From NCBI RefSeq assembly GCF_901000735.1, contig NC_081548.1, positions 11,993,932-12,057,931 on the forward strand: a stretch of DNA of 64,000 bases, given 5' to 3'. The stretch is from Corylus avellana. Taxonomy: Eukaryota > Streptophyta > Magnoliopsida > Fagales > Betulaceae. The position numbers and the translations under genes were made by a program. The notes below the pieces were generated by a model, which saw nothing but the letters and a program-made list of their open reading frames with translations, did not search any database and was not told where the DNA came from. Of the stretch, positions 44,152 through 54,626 are shown piece after piece. Within the stretch, counting starts at the first letter, position 1. Each line of letters begins with the position of its first letter.

Positions 44152-45200
44152 TTTTGATCCTTTATCATTTCTTTGTCAACATGCTCATCTTCAATAAAAT
44201 CATCACAACATGAACTTTTTGCAAGTTCTTCAACATTAATACTCATCTTAGAGAACCTGCAAGAAGATAGCAATATTCTTTAATCATAAATACTAAAATC
44301 TCTAAACATAAATATAACCTTCTTCAACCAAAACTAGTGCCTTTACGACGTAAAAAAAATAAAAAATAAAATAAAAACCCAAACCAACCGTACATTAGCC
44401 ATAGATCCTACCCTACCAATACAACTCAAATTCTCTGTTGCTGCCGGTGAGATGATCATTTCAAGAAAGAAATAGTTCTATTTTTTTTACACAGAGCTCA
44501 AAATATTCATAAAACAAAAGCAAAGATCATAGAAAATTTTGTTGCTGAAAAAATTTTGCTGCCGGGCAACAGCGAAATTTTTTTTCTTTGTTCTCTCTTG
44601 CCCGGCAGCAAAGAAAAAAATATTTTCTCTAAACAGAGAAATTTTTTTTTCTCTGCTGCTGGGCAACAGAGAAAAATATTTTCTCTGTTGCCCGGCGGCA
44701 GAGAACAAATTTTTTCTCTGCTGTCGGGCAACAGAGAAATTTTTTTTTCTCTGTTCAGCAGCAGAGAAAAAGTTCTCTGTTCTCTGCTGCCGGGCAACAG
44801 AGAACAGAGAAAAAAAAAATTTCTGTTGCCCGGCAGCAGTGAAAAAGGGCAGCAGAGAAAAAAAAATTTTCTCTACTACCGCCATTGAGAGAGAGGGGCA
44901 CTGGAGAGAGGGAGGAGGAGCTTGGTTCTTACCCAGCATTTTCTGTAGGGGTTATATCTGTCATCTCCGACTTTTTTTGTACCGGCTGGCGTCGCTTCCG
45001 GTGGCAGGTTGGTGGCTGGAGCGGTTTCGGAGAAAAATATGAAAATGTTATTCTAGAAAGTGTTTTGTTTTAGGTATTCTAAAAAAAAGATTAGGTGAAA
45101 TACCATATTTTTGTTACAGTGTTCCACGCTGATGTGTCGCCTTCTTATTGGAGGGCACAAAGGCCTTGGTTTGTGCCACGACCCTATAGAAGTTATTCTC
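44152..45200 (-). repeat. Right TIR of MULE copy A (~1.05 kb)
   Basis: Inverted relative to 39068-40080. It carries the palindrome cluster at 44560-44880 with different unit number and order from the left TIR, and a shortened GC-rich patch near 44990. On the minus strand it also encodes the transposase start codon and ~32 codons before diverging. Confidence 0.85.
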
Positions 45201-45815
45201 ATATATATATCACCTAACTTTTTTTTTTTTTTTTTAAAAAAAATTTTTATTAGGAAGGATTTTAAATGAAAATGATACTCAAAATACTAACATTTTATTA
45301 AATAACTTTATTGTATCTACTAATGCACGTATACCCAAGTTTTCTTCTTAATTCTTTCTTCCTCGTCTTGTGCTTCTTATTTTCTTGTCAATCAATCGAA
45401 CCATTTTACAAAGCTGTTTTAGTGTACAACAAATAGTTATATATAATACGGGCACGATGACAATTTGATATTTGATTCCTCCTGCCCATATATATATATA
45501 TATCAAAACTTCAATATGAATAATGTTATTTTAATTATTTTAATAAGATTCCAAAGGAACGAGGAACGATTCAAAACTTCATTCATCTTATTTACTATTG
45601 TTAATAATTTTTACCATCACCTTATTATTTAGTTTGAATTTGCCAAACAAAAAAAATAAAAAATTAGTTAAAAGAAATTATGCCGTGCAAAAAATTAGTT
45701 AAAACTTTTTGACGTGCCATATGTGGCTCGTTAGAAAATTTCTGGCCTACCATCTTTGGCACGTAAGAATTTCTTTTATATATATTTTTTTTCTGTTTTT
45801 TTTTTTTTGTTGTAT
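45201..45815. other. Unclassified repeat 'X', second copy, up to the assembly gap
   Basis: Non-coding. Homologous, in the same orientation, to 38508-38900 (TTTTAAATGAAAATGATACTC, TCAATCAATCGAACCATTTT, ACGGGCACGATGACAATTT). It then continues with a segment (45500-45690) matching 52360-52600. Ends with an ACGTGCC dyad (45698-45770) and a T-rich run into the gap. Confidence 0.6.
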
Positions 45816-45915
45816 NNNNNNNNNNNNNNNNNNNNNNNNNNNNNNNNNNNNNNNNNNNNNNNNNNNNNNNNNNNNNNNNNNNNNNNNNNNNNNNNNNNNN
45901 NNNNNNNNNNNNNNN
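45816..45915. other. Assembly gap (100 N)
   Basis: Exactly 100 N, the usual placeholder for a gap of unknown size. The first base after the gap begins a sequence that repeats 38811 onward. Confidence 0.99.
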
Positions 45916-46166
45916 CTTCTTTTCTAGTCAATCAATCGGACCATTTTACAAAATTGTTTTAGTGTACAACAAACAGTTTTATATATAGTACGGGCACGAT
46001 GACAATTTCATATTTTCACTAATCTAATTCTAAATAAAAATTTAATAACGTGCATGATTCAAACTTAAAGGATATATAACATTTTCCTCGTTCGTTTAGA
46101 ATCTGATTAAAATAATTAAATTAACATTATTGATGTTGAAGTTTTAACATATATATATATATATAT
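45916..46166. other. Left flank of MULE copy B, repeat 'X'
   Basis: Matches 38808-39058 with no difference that I could see, at a constant offset of 7108. It ends in a (TA)n run and forms an inverted repeat with 52331-52490 on the other side of MULE copy B. Confidence 0.7.
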
Positions 46167-46175
46167 ATATTATAT

Positions 46176-47188
46176 GAGAATAACTTCTATAGGGTCGTGG
46201 CACAAACCAAGGCCTTTGTGCCCTCCAATAAGAAGGCGACACATCAGCGTGGAACACTGTAACAAGAATATGGTGTTTCACCTAATCTTTTTTTTAGAAT
46301 ACCTAAAACAAAACACTTTTTAGAATAACCTTTTCATATTTTTCTCCAAAACCGCTCCAGCCACCAACCTGCCACCGGAGACGCCGCCGGAGACGACGCC
46401 GGCCGGTACAAAAAAAGCCGGAGATGACAGATATAATCCCTACAGAAAACGCTGGGTAAGAACCAAGCTCCTCCTCCCTCTCTCCGGTGCCCCTCTCTCT
46501 CACTGGCGGCAGTAGAGAAAATTTTTTTTTCTCTGCTGCTCAACAGAGCCCGGCAGCAGAGAAACAATTTGTTCTCTGCCGCCTGGCAACAGAGAAAATA
46601 TTTTTTCTCTGCTGCCGGGTAACAGAGAACAGAGAAAAATATTTTTCTCTGTTGCCCAGCAGTAGAGAAAAAGGGCAGCAGAGAAAAAAAAATTTCTCTG
46701 TTCAGAGAAAATATTTTTTTCTTTGCTGCCGGGCAAGAGAGAACAAAGAAAAAAATTTTCTATGTTGCCCGGCAGCAAAATTTTTTCAGCAACAAAATTT
46801 TCTATGATCTTTGATTTTGTTTTATGAATATTTTGAGCTTTGTGTAAAAAAAATAGAACTATTTCTTTCTTGTAATGATCATCTCACCGGCAGCAACCGA
46901 GAATTTGAGTTGTATTGGTAGGGTAGGATCTATGGCTAATGTACGGTTGGTTTGGTTTGGTTTGGGTTTTTTTATTTTTTTTTGTTTACGTCGTAAAGGC
47001 ACTAGTTTTGGTTGAAGAAGGTTATATTTATGTTTAGAGATTTTAGTATTTATGATTAAAGAATATTGCTATCTTCTTGTAGGATCTCTAAGATGAGTAT
47101 TAATGTTGAAGAACTTGCTAAAAGTTCATGTTGTGATGATTTTATTGAAGATGAGCATGTTGACAAAGAAATGATAAAAGATCAAAAT
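46176..47188 (+). repeat. Left TIR of MULE copy B
   Basis: Same content as the left TIR of copy A, at an offset of 7108: GC-rich patch near 46350-46415, palindrome cluster near 46513-46798, transposase leader and start codon (47093). Confidence 0.85.
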
Positions 47189-49714
47189 GATTTTAAGCAA
47201 CCAATTGCGAGCTTTGCCTCATATAATGGTCCTAAGGAACCATGTCTTGATATGGAATTTGATGAATTAGAAGATGCTCATGCATGTTATAATGCTTATG
47301 CAAGGCGAAATGGTTTTAGCATTCGAACAAGTCATTCTCGACTAGCGAAGGATAAGTCAGTAATTGGGATAGAATATGTTTGTTCAAGGGACGGATTTCG
47401 TCATAAAAGTTATCAAGAGAAAACCTATAAAAACCCGAAACCTGCAGAAACAAGGATAGGATGTAAAGCAATTATGGGTTTAAAGAAAGTGGGATTAAAA
47501 TGGATTGTATGTAAGTTCAAAACTGAACATAATCATGATCTCCTTAGTCCTAGAAGTACAAGTTTGCTTCGTGGACATAGAGTGGTAACAAGTGCCCAAA
47601 AAAGTCTTATAGACACACTCAATAAATCTGGTGTACCTCCAAGGAAGATAATGTCGGTGTTGAGTGAAAAATCTGGTGGTGACTATAATGTTGGTTGTAT
47701 TGCTAAAGATGTTCAAAATTATTTGGGAAATAGAAGAAGATTTCTTTTTGGAGAGGGAGATGCACAAAAAATGTACAATTATTTTCTCGAGAGACAAAGC
47801 AAAAATCCAGGTTTTGTTTACGCAATCCAAGTGGATGAAAATGGATACATGGGCAATTGCTTTTGGGCAGATGCTAGATCACGAGTTGCATACCAATATT
47901 TTGGAGATGTTGTTACTTTTGATGCTACCTATTTGACAAATTGTTATAAGATGCCTTTTGTTCCTTTTACTGGAGTTAACCATCATCACCAATCTGTGAT
48001 GTTTGGATGTGCTTTGCTTGTAAATGAAATGGTTGAATCTTATATGTGGTTGTTGAAAACATGGCTTGAAGCAATGCTTGGACGTGCTCCTTCTACGATT
48101 ATCACTGATGATGACAAGGTTATGAGTAAGGCAATTGCAGAGGTACTACCAAATACCACTCATAGATTGTGTTTATGGCATGTTTTACAAAAGGTTCCAG
48201 AACATTTAGCTTATATATATAATAAATATCCATCATTTCAAATAGACTTTCGACATTGTATTCATAATACAATCACAATTGAAGAATTTGAGATGGAATG
48301 GAGTGAAATTGTTGGCAAGTATGAATTGGGAGAGAATGATTGGTTGAAAAAACTTTATATGCGGCGTGAAAAATGGATGCCGGCTTACTTGCGAACCACA
48401 TTTTGCGCTGGCATGTCTACAACTCAACGAAGTGAGAGTATGAATAAGTTTTTTAAGGATTATGTTCGTTCGAGCACAATGGTGAGTGACTTTGTATATC
48501 AATATGAGAAGGCCTTGGATGCACGTTATTTTAAAGAGAAAGAAAGAGATGTCAAGACAAAAACTTCGAAACCGATTATAAAAACATGTTACAAGATGGA
48601 AGTAGAGGCGGCAAAGGTTTACACAAGAGAGTCTTTTTTGATGTTTCAAGAAGAGTTATTTAATAGTCAAAATTACCACTCATCCAAACATCGGGAAGAA
48701 GGAGGGGTGAAGATATATAGGGTGGCCCTTCATGGGAGAGAAAGTCCATTTTATGAAGTTGCATTTGAAGTCCTTGAGAAGAAAGCTACTTGTACATGTC
48801 ACAAGTTTGAATTTGTTGGAATTCTATGTAGGCACATCCTTCAAATTTTTTTGAAGAAATCTTTGGTGGACACTATTCCTCAACATTATGTCTTAGAGAG
48901 ATGGACGATCAATGCCAAGAGTCGCATTATACATGGCATTTCTAGTGATGATATACAAGTAGAAACACAAAATTCTTCCAACTTGATGAGAAATAGCTTA
49001 ATGTTGCAATTTTATGAAGTTGTAGAAGTGGGTTGCCAATCAAAAAGAAAATATGATCATTTTAGCATTAGTTTACAAAAGCTTCATCATGAGATTCTGA
49101 CAATGGATGATGATTGTCATAAAGATATAAATGATGCTAATGTAGGAAGTGCCGAGGGTCCCGTGTTGAACAGCCAAGTACTATCAAACCTTGCATTCAC
49201 TTTGCAAGATCCTCCACATGTTAGTTGTAGAGGAAAACCCAAATCTTTGAGACAAAAAAATCCAAAAGAAAATCAAGCAATCAAGAAAAGGACATGTTCC
49301 ATTTGCAAGAAGACGGGGCATGTGAGAACCAAGTGCCCTTCACATAAGCAAGCAAGGTACTCTTATAAATTTCTTTGATTTACAATAATTTACATGAAAA
49401 TGCATTTTGATTTAATTAGCATTAAAATCTTATTTTTTATAGGGATATTTCAAATACAAATTTGAGGCCAACTAACTTGGGGTTGATAGATCAGCAAAGT
49501 TTAGTAAAGGTAAATATTTTTTATAACATATCCTCCATCAAGATCATTTTTGTCCATGATCTAATTTTATTTATTTATGAATTATTTACAGTGCTCTTTG
49601 CCAACTATGGAGTATCCCTTTACTACGACATTTGACATGTCCCAAGATCATGTATGTTCATCTACTATAGTTGATATTGGTGCAGATAACATCAACGCCT
49701 ATGGAACTCATTGA
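47093..49714 (+). CDS. MULE transposase of the FAR1/FHY3 type (three exons, 817 residues)
   Basis: Exons 47093-49356, 49443-49509 and 49592-49714, with GT/AG borders and consistent phase. Together they give 817 codons plus TGA. Domains: FAR1-type zinc DNA-binding region at about residues 50-145 (EDAHACYNAYARRNGFSIR, GCKAIM, HNHDL); MULE DDE core with Asp277 in TFDATY, Asp339 in IITDDDKVM and Glu448 in QRSESMN; LCLWHV between the last two; SWIM finger Cys567-Cys569-Cys579-His581; and a CCHC knuckle at 735-748 (CSICKKTGHVRTKC). All catalytic and metal ligands are present. The enzyme would bind the TIRs and cut and join element ends in the nucleus. The plant FAR1/FHY3 light-signalling factors are domesticated relatives, but the flanking TIRs and target duplication make this a transposase. 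The start at 47093 is preferred over the in-frame ATG at 47066, because a splice acceptor-like TTCTTGTAG separates them. Confidence 0.9.
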
Positions 49715-51260
49715 AGTTACTGTGATTTGTGTGGTGTGGTCTTTTTTTGTGAGGTTGTAATACATAAGATATGGTTGTATGTAGTTTTTTTTTTTTTTTT
49801 TAATTATTATTATCAGAATATGGCTGAACATGGCTATATGTGATTGGTTTTTTTGACATCAGCATTTTACGTGGCTATATGTGATTGGTTTTTTTGACAT
49901 CAGCGTTTTTGGTAATCAAGTGATAATAGAGTTTGAATTCTCAATCTATATCTTATTTTAATTAAATATTTTATGTATTGTATCTCACTTATTTGGAGTA
50001 AGGAAGAATGTGAGGGAATGTGTTATATACCATATTGATTTAATAATTACATTTAATAATTTTATTGTATTGTCTTAACCTTTTGAAATTTTACACCTCT
50101 TAGTGTGCAATGAGTGCATTATGCTCGGGACAATATTGTAGAGGGACTATAAGTACAATAGCCTATACATTTTTTGCTAAGTAAATTAAATCAGGAGAAG
50201 AGTGGATGACAGACAGCGTAGACTGCACCTTTGGGAAAGGAATTACAACATATTAACAAGCTCGGCAAATAGGAATTTGACTAAAAGACCAATTTTGTTT
50301 CTTTTGTCAGATTTGGTTGCTTTATAGTTGGCTAGCTTCTTGCATAAATTTGGCTCATTCTAAAAAGAAATGTTCTCCAATCAACAAGAAAACTCACTAA
50401 GCAGCTCAACTTTCCAAGCAAAGTATATCAGCCAGATCATGAATAGTGTCCCACACAAACTAAATGTAAGGATTGATGCAGTTCTTTAGGAATTTAAGTG
50501 AAAAGTTCATGCAAAGACCCAAATTCTGACAAAAAAAAAAACAAAATTGGTCTTGCAGAGCAGCTTGAGTAGACTTTCAACAACATCACCATCAAATATT
50601 ACTCTTGGAATTTTTCACAGAAGCAACCTGTAATTTAACAAAAACATCAACTTTAAGCTTTGATATTCATCAGTCTCATACAACATTCATCAAATTCATT
50701 CATTCCTAAACAGGGGTTGAAACTATCACAAAAGCAACCCAAAATTAAGATTCATACATCACTACTTCAATAATATCCAGACAGAAAAATCATTCACAAT
50801 GGGCAGTAAAAATACAAGAAGAAAATCATTGACAATTGTTCCAAGACATTTTTTTTCATCTAGAAGATTAGAAAACTATACCATACTCACAGCATTAGCT
50901 TTATGAACTTCATAAATTCATAATCAAAGCAAACTGATCACAATAACAATTCACCTTCAGGCAACCAAAATACAAAAAGGCAAATACTAGTTGCCGAGTA
51001 AGATCCTATGTTAAATTGACAAAAAGATACTTCCTTTCTCTTAATCACAACCAACCCAATACTACACCAACAAAAACATCATCATCCCCCTCAAAGAACT
51101 CCAACTCATCCCTCCCCCCATTATCTTCGTAGTGTTCCTCGCCACCGCTGGTCCGCCTTAAAAACTTTCTCGTGCTCCCTCTCTCTCTCACCGGTGTGTG
51201 AGAGCGAGGGAGTACGAGAGAAAAATCTCTATTGCCGCCAGTGAGAGAGAGAGAGAGAGG
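49715..51260. other. MULE copy B interior between transposase and right TIR
   Basis: Homologous to 42607-44151 with scattered differences, including a longer T run near 49784-49801. Retains the minus-strand acidic open frame at 51263-51045. I recognise no domain. Confidence 0.4.
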
Positions 51261-51269
51261 CACCAGACG

Positions 51270-52321
51270 TTTTGATCCTTTATCATTTCTTTGTCAACAT
51301 GCTCATCTTCAATAAAATCATCACAACATGAACTTTTAGCAAGTTCTTCAACATTAATACTCATCTTAGAGATCCTGCAAGAAGATAGCAATATTCTTTA
51401 ATCATAAATACTAAAATCTCTAAACATAAATATAACCTTCTTCAACCAAAACTAGTGCCTTTACGACGTAAAAAAAAAATAAAAATAAAAACCCAAACCA
51501 ACCATACATTAGCCATAGATCCTACCCTACCAAGACAACTCAAACTCTCTGTTGCTGCCGGTGAGATGATCATTACAAGAAAGAAATAGTTCTATTTTTT
51601 TTACACAGAGCTCAAAATATTCATAAAACAAAAGCAAAGATCATAGAAAATTTTGTTGCTGAAAAAATTTTGCTGCTGGGCAACAGAGAAATTTTTTTTC
51701 TTTGTTCTCTCTTGCCCGGCAGCAAAGAAAAAAATATTTTCTCTGTACAGAGAAATTTTTTTTTCTCTGCTGCCCTTTTTCTCTGTTCTCTGTTGCCTGG
51801 CAGCAGAGAAAAAATATTTTCTCTGTTGCCCGGCGGCAGAGAACAAATTTTTTCTCTGCTGCCGGGCAACAGAGAAATTTTTTTTTCTCTGTTCTCTGCT
51901 GCCGGGCAACAGAAAACAGAAAAAAAAAATTTCTGTTGCCCGGCAGCAGTGAAATAGGGCAGCAGAGAAAAAAAAATTTCTCTACTGTCGCCAGGGAGAG
52001 AGAGGGGCACTGGAGAGAGGGAGGAGGAGCTTGGTTCTTACCCAGCGTTTTCTGTAGGGGTTATATCTGTCATCTCCGGCTTTTTTTGTACCGGCCGGCG
52101 TTGTCTCCGGCGACGTCTCCGGTGGCAGGTTGGTGGTTGGAGCGGTTTCGGAGAAAAATATGAAAATGTTATTCTAGAAAGTGTTTTGTTTTAGGTATTC
52201 TAAAAAAAAGATTAGGTGAAATACCATATTTTTGTTATAGTGTTCCACACTGATGTGTCGCCTTCTTATTGGAGGGCACAAAGGCCTTGGTTTGTGCCAC
52301 GACCCTATAGAAGTTATTCTC
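51270..52321 (-). repeat. Right TIR of MULE copy B
   Basis: Inverted relative to 46176-47188. On the minus strand it carries the transposase start (ATG at about 51364) and ~32 codons, then switches to LSLSL-rich sequence. The palindrome cluster lies at 51660-51975. Confidence 0.85.
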
Positions 52322-52330
52322 ATATTATAT

Positions 52331-52680
52331 ATATGTTAAAACTTCAACATCAATAATGTTAATTTAATTATTTTAATCAGATTCTAAACGAACGAGGAAA
52401 ATGTTATATATCCTTTAAGTTTGAACCATGCACGTTATTAAATTTTTATTTAGAATTAGATCAGTGTGGGTTAACCACATCTTACTTATTGAGTTACTTA
52501 ATTAAGATATCTTCATTCATCTTATTTACTATTGTTAATAATTTTTACGATCACCTTATTATTTAGTTTGAATTTTCCAAAAAAAAAAAAATTGTTAAAA
52601 GAAATTCTGACGTGCCGTTTACGGCTCGTTTATAGAAAATTTATGGTGTGCCATCTTTGCCACGTCATAATTTCTTTTAT
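52331..52680. other. Right flank of MULE copy B: inverted repeat of the left flank, then ACGTGCC dyads
   Basis: 52331-52475 is the reverse complement of 46020-46166 with few mismatches (TTAAAACTTCAACATCAATA, GATTCTAAACGAACGAGGAA). The uninterrupted target was therefore a foldback with arms of about 150 bp and an AT loop. 52500-52600 matches 45581-45680. An ACGTGCC dyad region lies at 52605-52670. Confidence 0.65.
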
Positions 52681-53176
52681 ATTCCTTCAATAAGCAATTT
52701 TGAGCAGAGAGAGAGAGGAGCACCGACACGCCATTATTGAAAATGCTTCAGATACATAGCCATATGTAGCACGCTTCGGGGATCCCCTCGACGTGTTTGA
52801 GATGCCGAGGTGGTAGCCTTCAGGAAGGTTACTGCTATCACGTCCTATCGCTTCCACCTCCTCTATTTATTGTTTGAGAGATGCGGAGCTTCTTTCCCTC
52901 TTCTCCCTTTCATTATTAGTTGTGGCAGGTATTTCTCTCCCTACTCTCACTTCTTTTTTTTTTCCTTTTTCTTTCTCCTCCTCAAATTTCGACGCTTTCT
53001 CCACTTTTTCTTCCTTTATCTCTCTCGCTTTCTCTCTCTTCAGCTAGCACATCTCTTGTCATTAGGTCTCAGCTCATCTCCCTCATCTCCTACGGGCCAG
53101 CTCCACTGCCACATACTGCCCCTCCTACATTCTCCCATTTAAACCTGCTTCCCACAATCTCTCCATCTCCTCAAGA

Positions 53177-53224
<48 letters not shown>

Positions 53225-53481
53225 AAAAGTGTGGTGTAAAAGTGGTGTGGTTTTACTTCTAATTTTATGTTTTATTTGTCGTAAGCGAACTGCATGATGT
53301 TTTGTTAAATGCATTGGATTGAAAGTATTCTCATGGTATTTAATCGAGGTGTTTGTTTTTTTGTTTTTTTTTTGTATATATTTATTATTAAATTACTTAT
53401 TGTACATTGATATGTACATGCATGCAAATGATAATAGTTAGCTATATTTTGTTTCAAAATATAATTGTTTTTCAAAGTCAA

Positions 53482-53519
<38 letters not shown>

Positions 53520-54626
53520 AAAAATGTTGGATTATTAGTAAGGAGTTTATAGAACATTATGTCAATTTTAATCATTCATTTCAATCGTTTGACCTTCTAA
53601 GTACGTGTAGTACGTGGTGATATATAATATTTATAGAGATTTAATTTAAGACTTTGTTTAATTAATATTAAAAGTTAGTTTGTCTTAATATTGAAAGGAA
53701 TGATTAATATTCAAATGAATAAGTAAAAAGTCATGACTTTGTGATCTAGACTATTTTTTTCTTTCACACTTTTGTTTTGAGTTTTTTAAACAAATCTAAT
53801 CATAATTTAACACATAATCTAAAACACATGCAAAATATATTCAATTCGATTTTAACTTAATTCTATCCCACATAAATTATTTTTTCAAACAAAAAACCCA
53901 TACAAGAAGGATTAAACTTTTGGTTTGAGGAACTTAGATTTTTAAAGTTGAAATATAACGCATTAAAATTAATATTACCTAAAAACGAATTGGAATTTTG
54001 TTAAAATTGTGATTAATATGAAAAAAATTAATCTAATGTGTCAATAACCCAAGAAACATTAATCCCAACAAAAAATGTTACGAAACCATTTACCATATTT
54101 GCAAGACACTCAAAATTCTTTTAACCTTTATATATATCGTATAAAAAATAAATAAATAAACCAAACAAAAGAGTTGTATGACCATGTCATCACCTACTAA
54201 TGCCAAAGTTTAACGACATTTAAGCTAGATTTATTGTATTTAGGGTCCTTATAACGAACTTAGCTCGGTAGATGTAATAGAACAACCTTATAAAATAACC
54301 TAGCTATTATTAACTTGTTTAGGGTCTCCACCAAACAAACTGCTTAAATTTGGATCGAGTATTTTTTTTTTCATTGGTTTTTCTAGATGAATTATAATAG
54401 ATAAGTGTTATAAATACACACTTCGGTACGCATGAATGTAGATACGCATGAATATGTATATATATTTGGACATAAACAATTTAAACCTATATGAGAATAT
54501 ATAGGTCTATATTTTTTATGCGGTTCAAATATTTAGGTTTATGTTTATATATGTGCATGTGCTTGAAATTAGGTATACATTTTTAAGTCTTATATACTTA
54601 TTCTTAATTTATGTACATAGAGAAAA
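52681..54626. other. Non-coding stretch, no gene recognised
   Basis: Contains a pyrimidine-rich patch (52900-53060), a compound (TA)n(TG)n microsatellite (53179-53224), a T run of about 31 (53484-53514) and AT-rich DNA. The last few hundred bases may be the 5' part of the following CACTA element. I did not find a CACTA terminus. Confidence 0.6.

Larger units (their letters stand above)
39068..45200 (+). mobile_element. MULE copy A, 6133 bp, long-TIR Mutator-like element with FAR1-type transposase
   Basis: Both ends read GAGAATAACTTCTATAGGGT (inverted at the right end) and are the outer edges of TIRs of about 1 kb. The interior encodes a transposase related to FAR1/FHY3. The left flank (39059-39067, ATATTATAT) is not matched by the right flank (45201 onward, ATATATATATC), so no clean target duplication exists for this copy. 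Its left half looks identical to MULE copy B, while its right half differs by scattered substitutions and indels. Confidence 0.85.
46176..52321 (+). mobile_element. MULE copy B, 6146 bp, intact FAR1-type transposase, 9-bp target duplication ATATTATAT
   Basis: Termini GAGAATAACTTCTATAGGGT and the inverted match ACCCTATAGAAGTTATTCTC. Directly flanked by ATATTATAT on both sides (46167-46175 and 52322-52330). Nine bases is the Mutator target-duplication length. TIRs of about 1 kb (46176-47188 and about 51270-52321) enclose one transposase gene without stop codons. This has all the parts of an autonomous element. The right TIR is close to the left in sequence (only a few substitutions in the GC-rich patch) but differs in its palindrome cluster. 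Confidence 0.92.

Noticed and set aside
45709..45962. Open frames running through the N stretch
   Set aside because: Artefact of translating an assembly gap.
39985..49714. A domesticated FAR1-RELATED SEQUENCE host gene pair
   Set aside because: The genes lie between long TIRs, and copy B has a 9-bp target duplication, so they are transposases of mobile elements.
53179..53224. Possible regulatory TA/TG element
   Set aside because: A plain compound microsatellite, with nothing to suggest regulation.
52810..53297. Open frames rich in Ser/Leu/Phe suggesting a membrane protein
   Set aside because: They come from a pyrimidine-rich stretch and a TA/TG microsatellite. No start context, domain or intron structure was seen.
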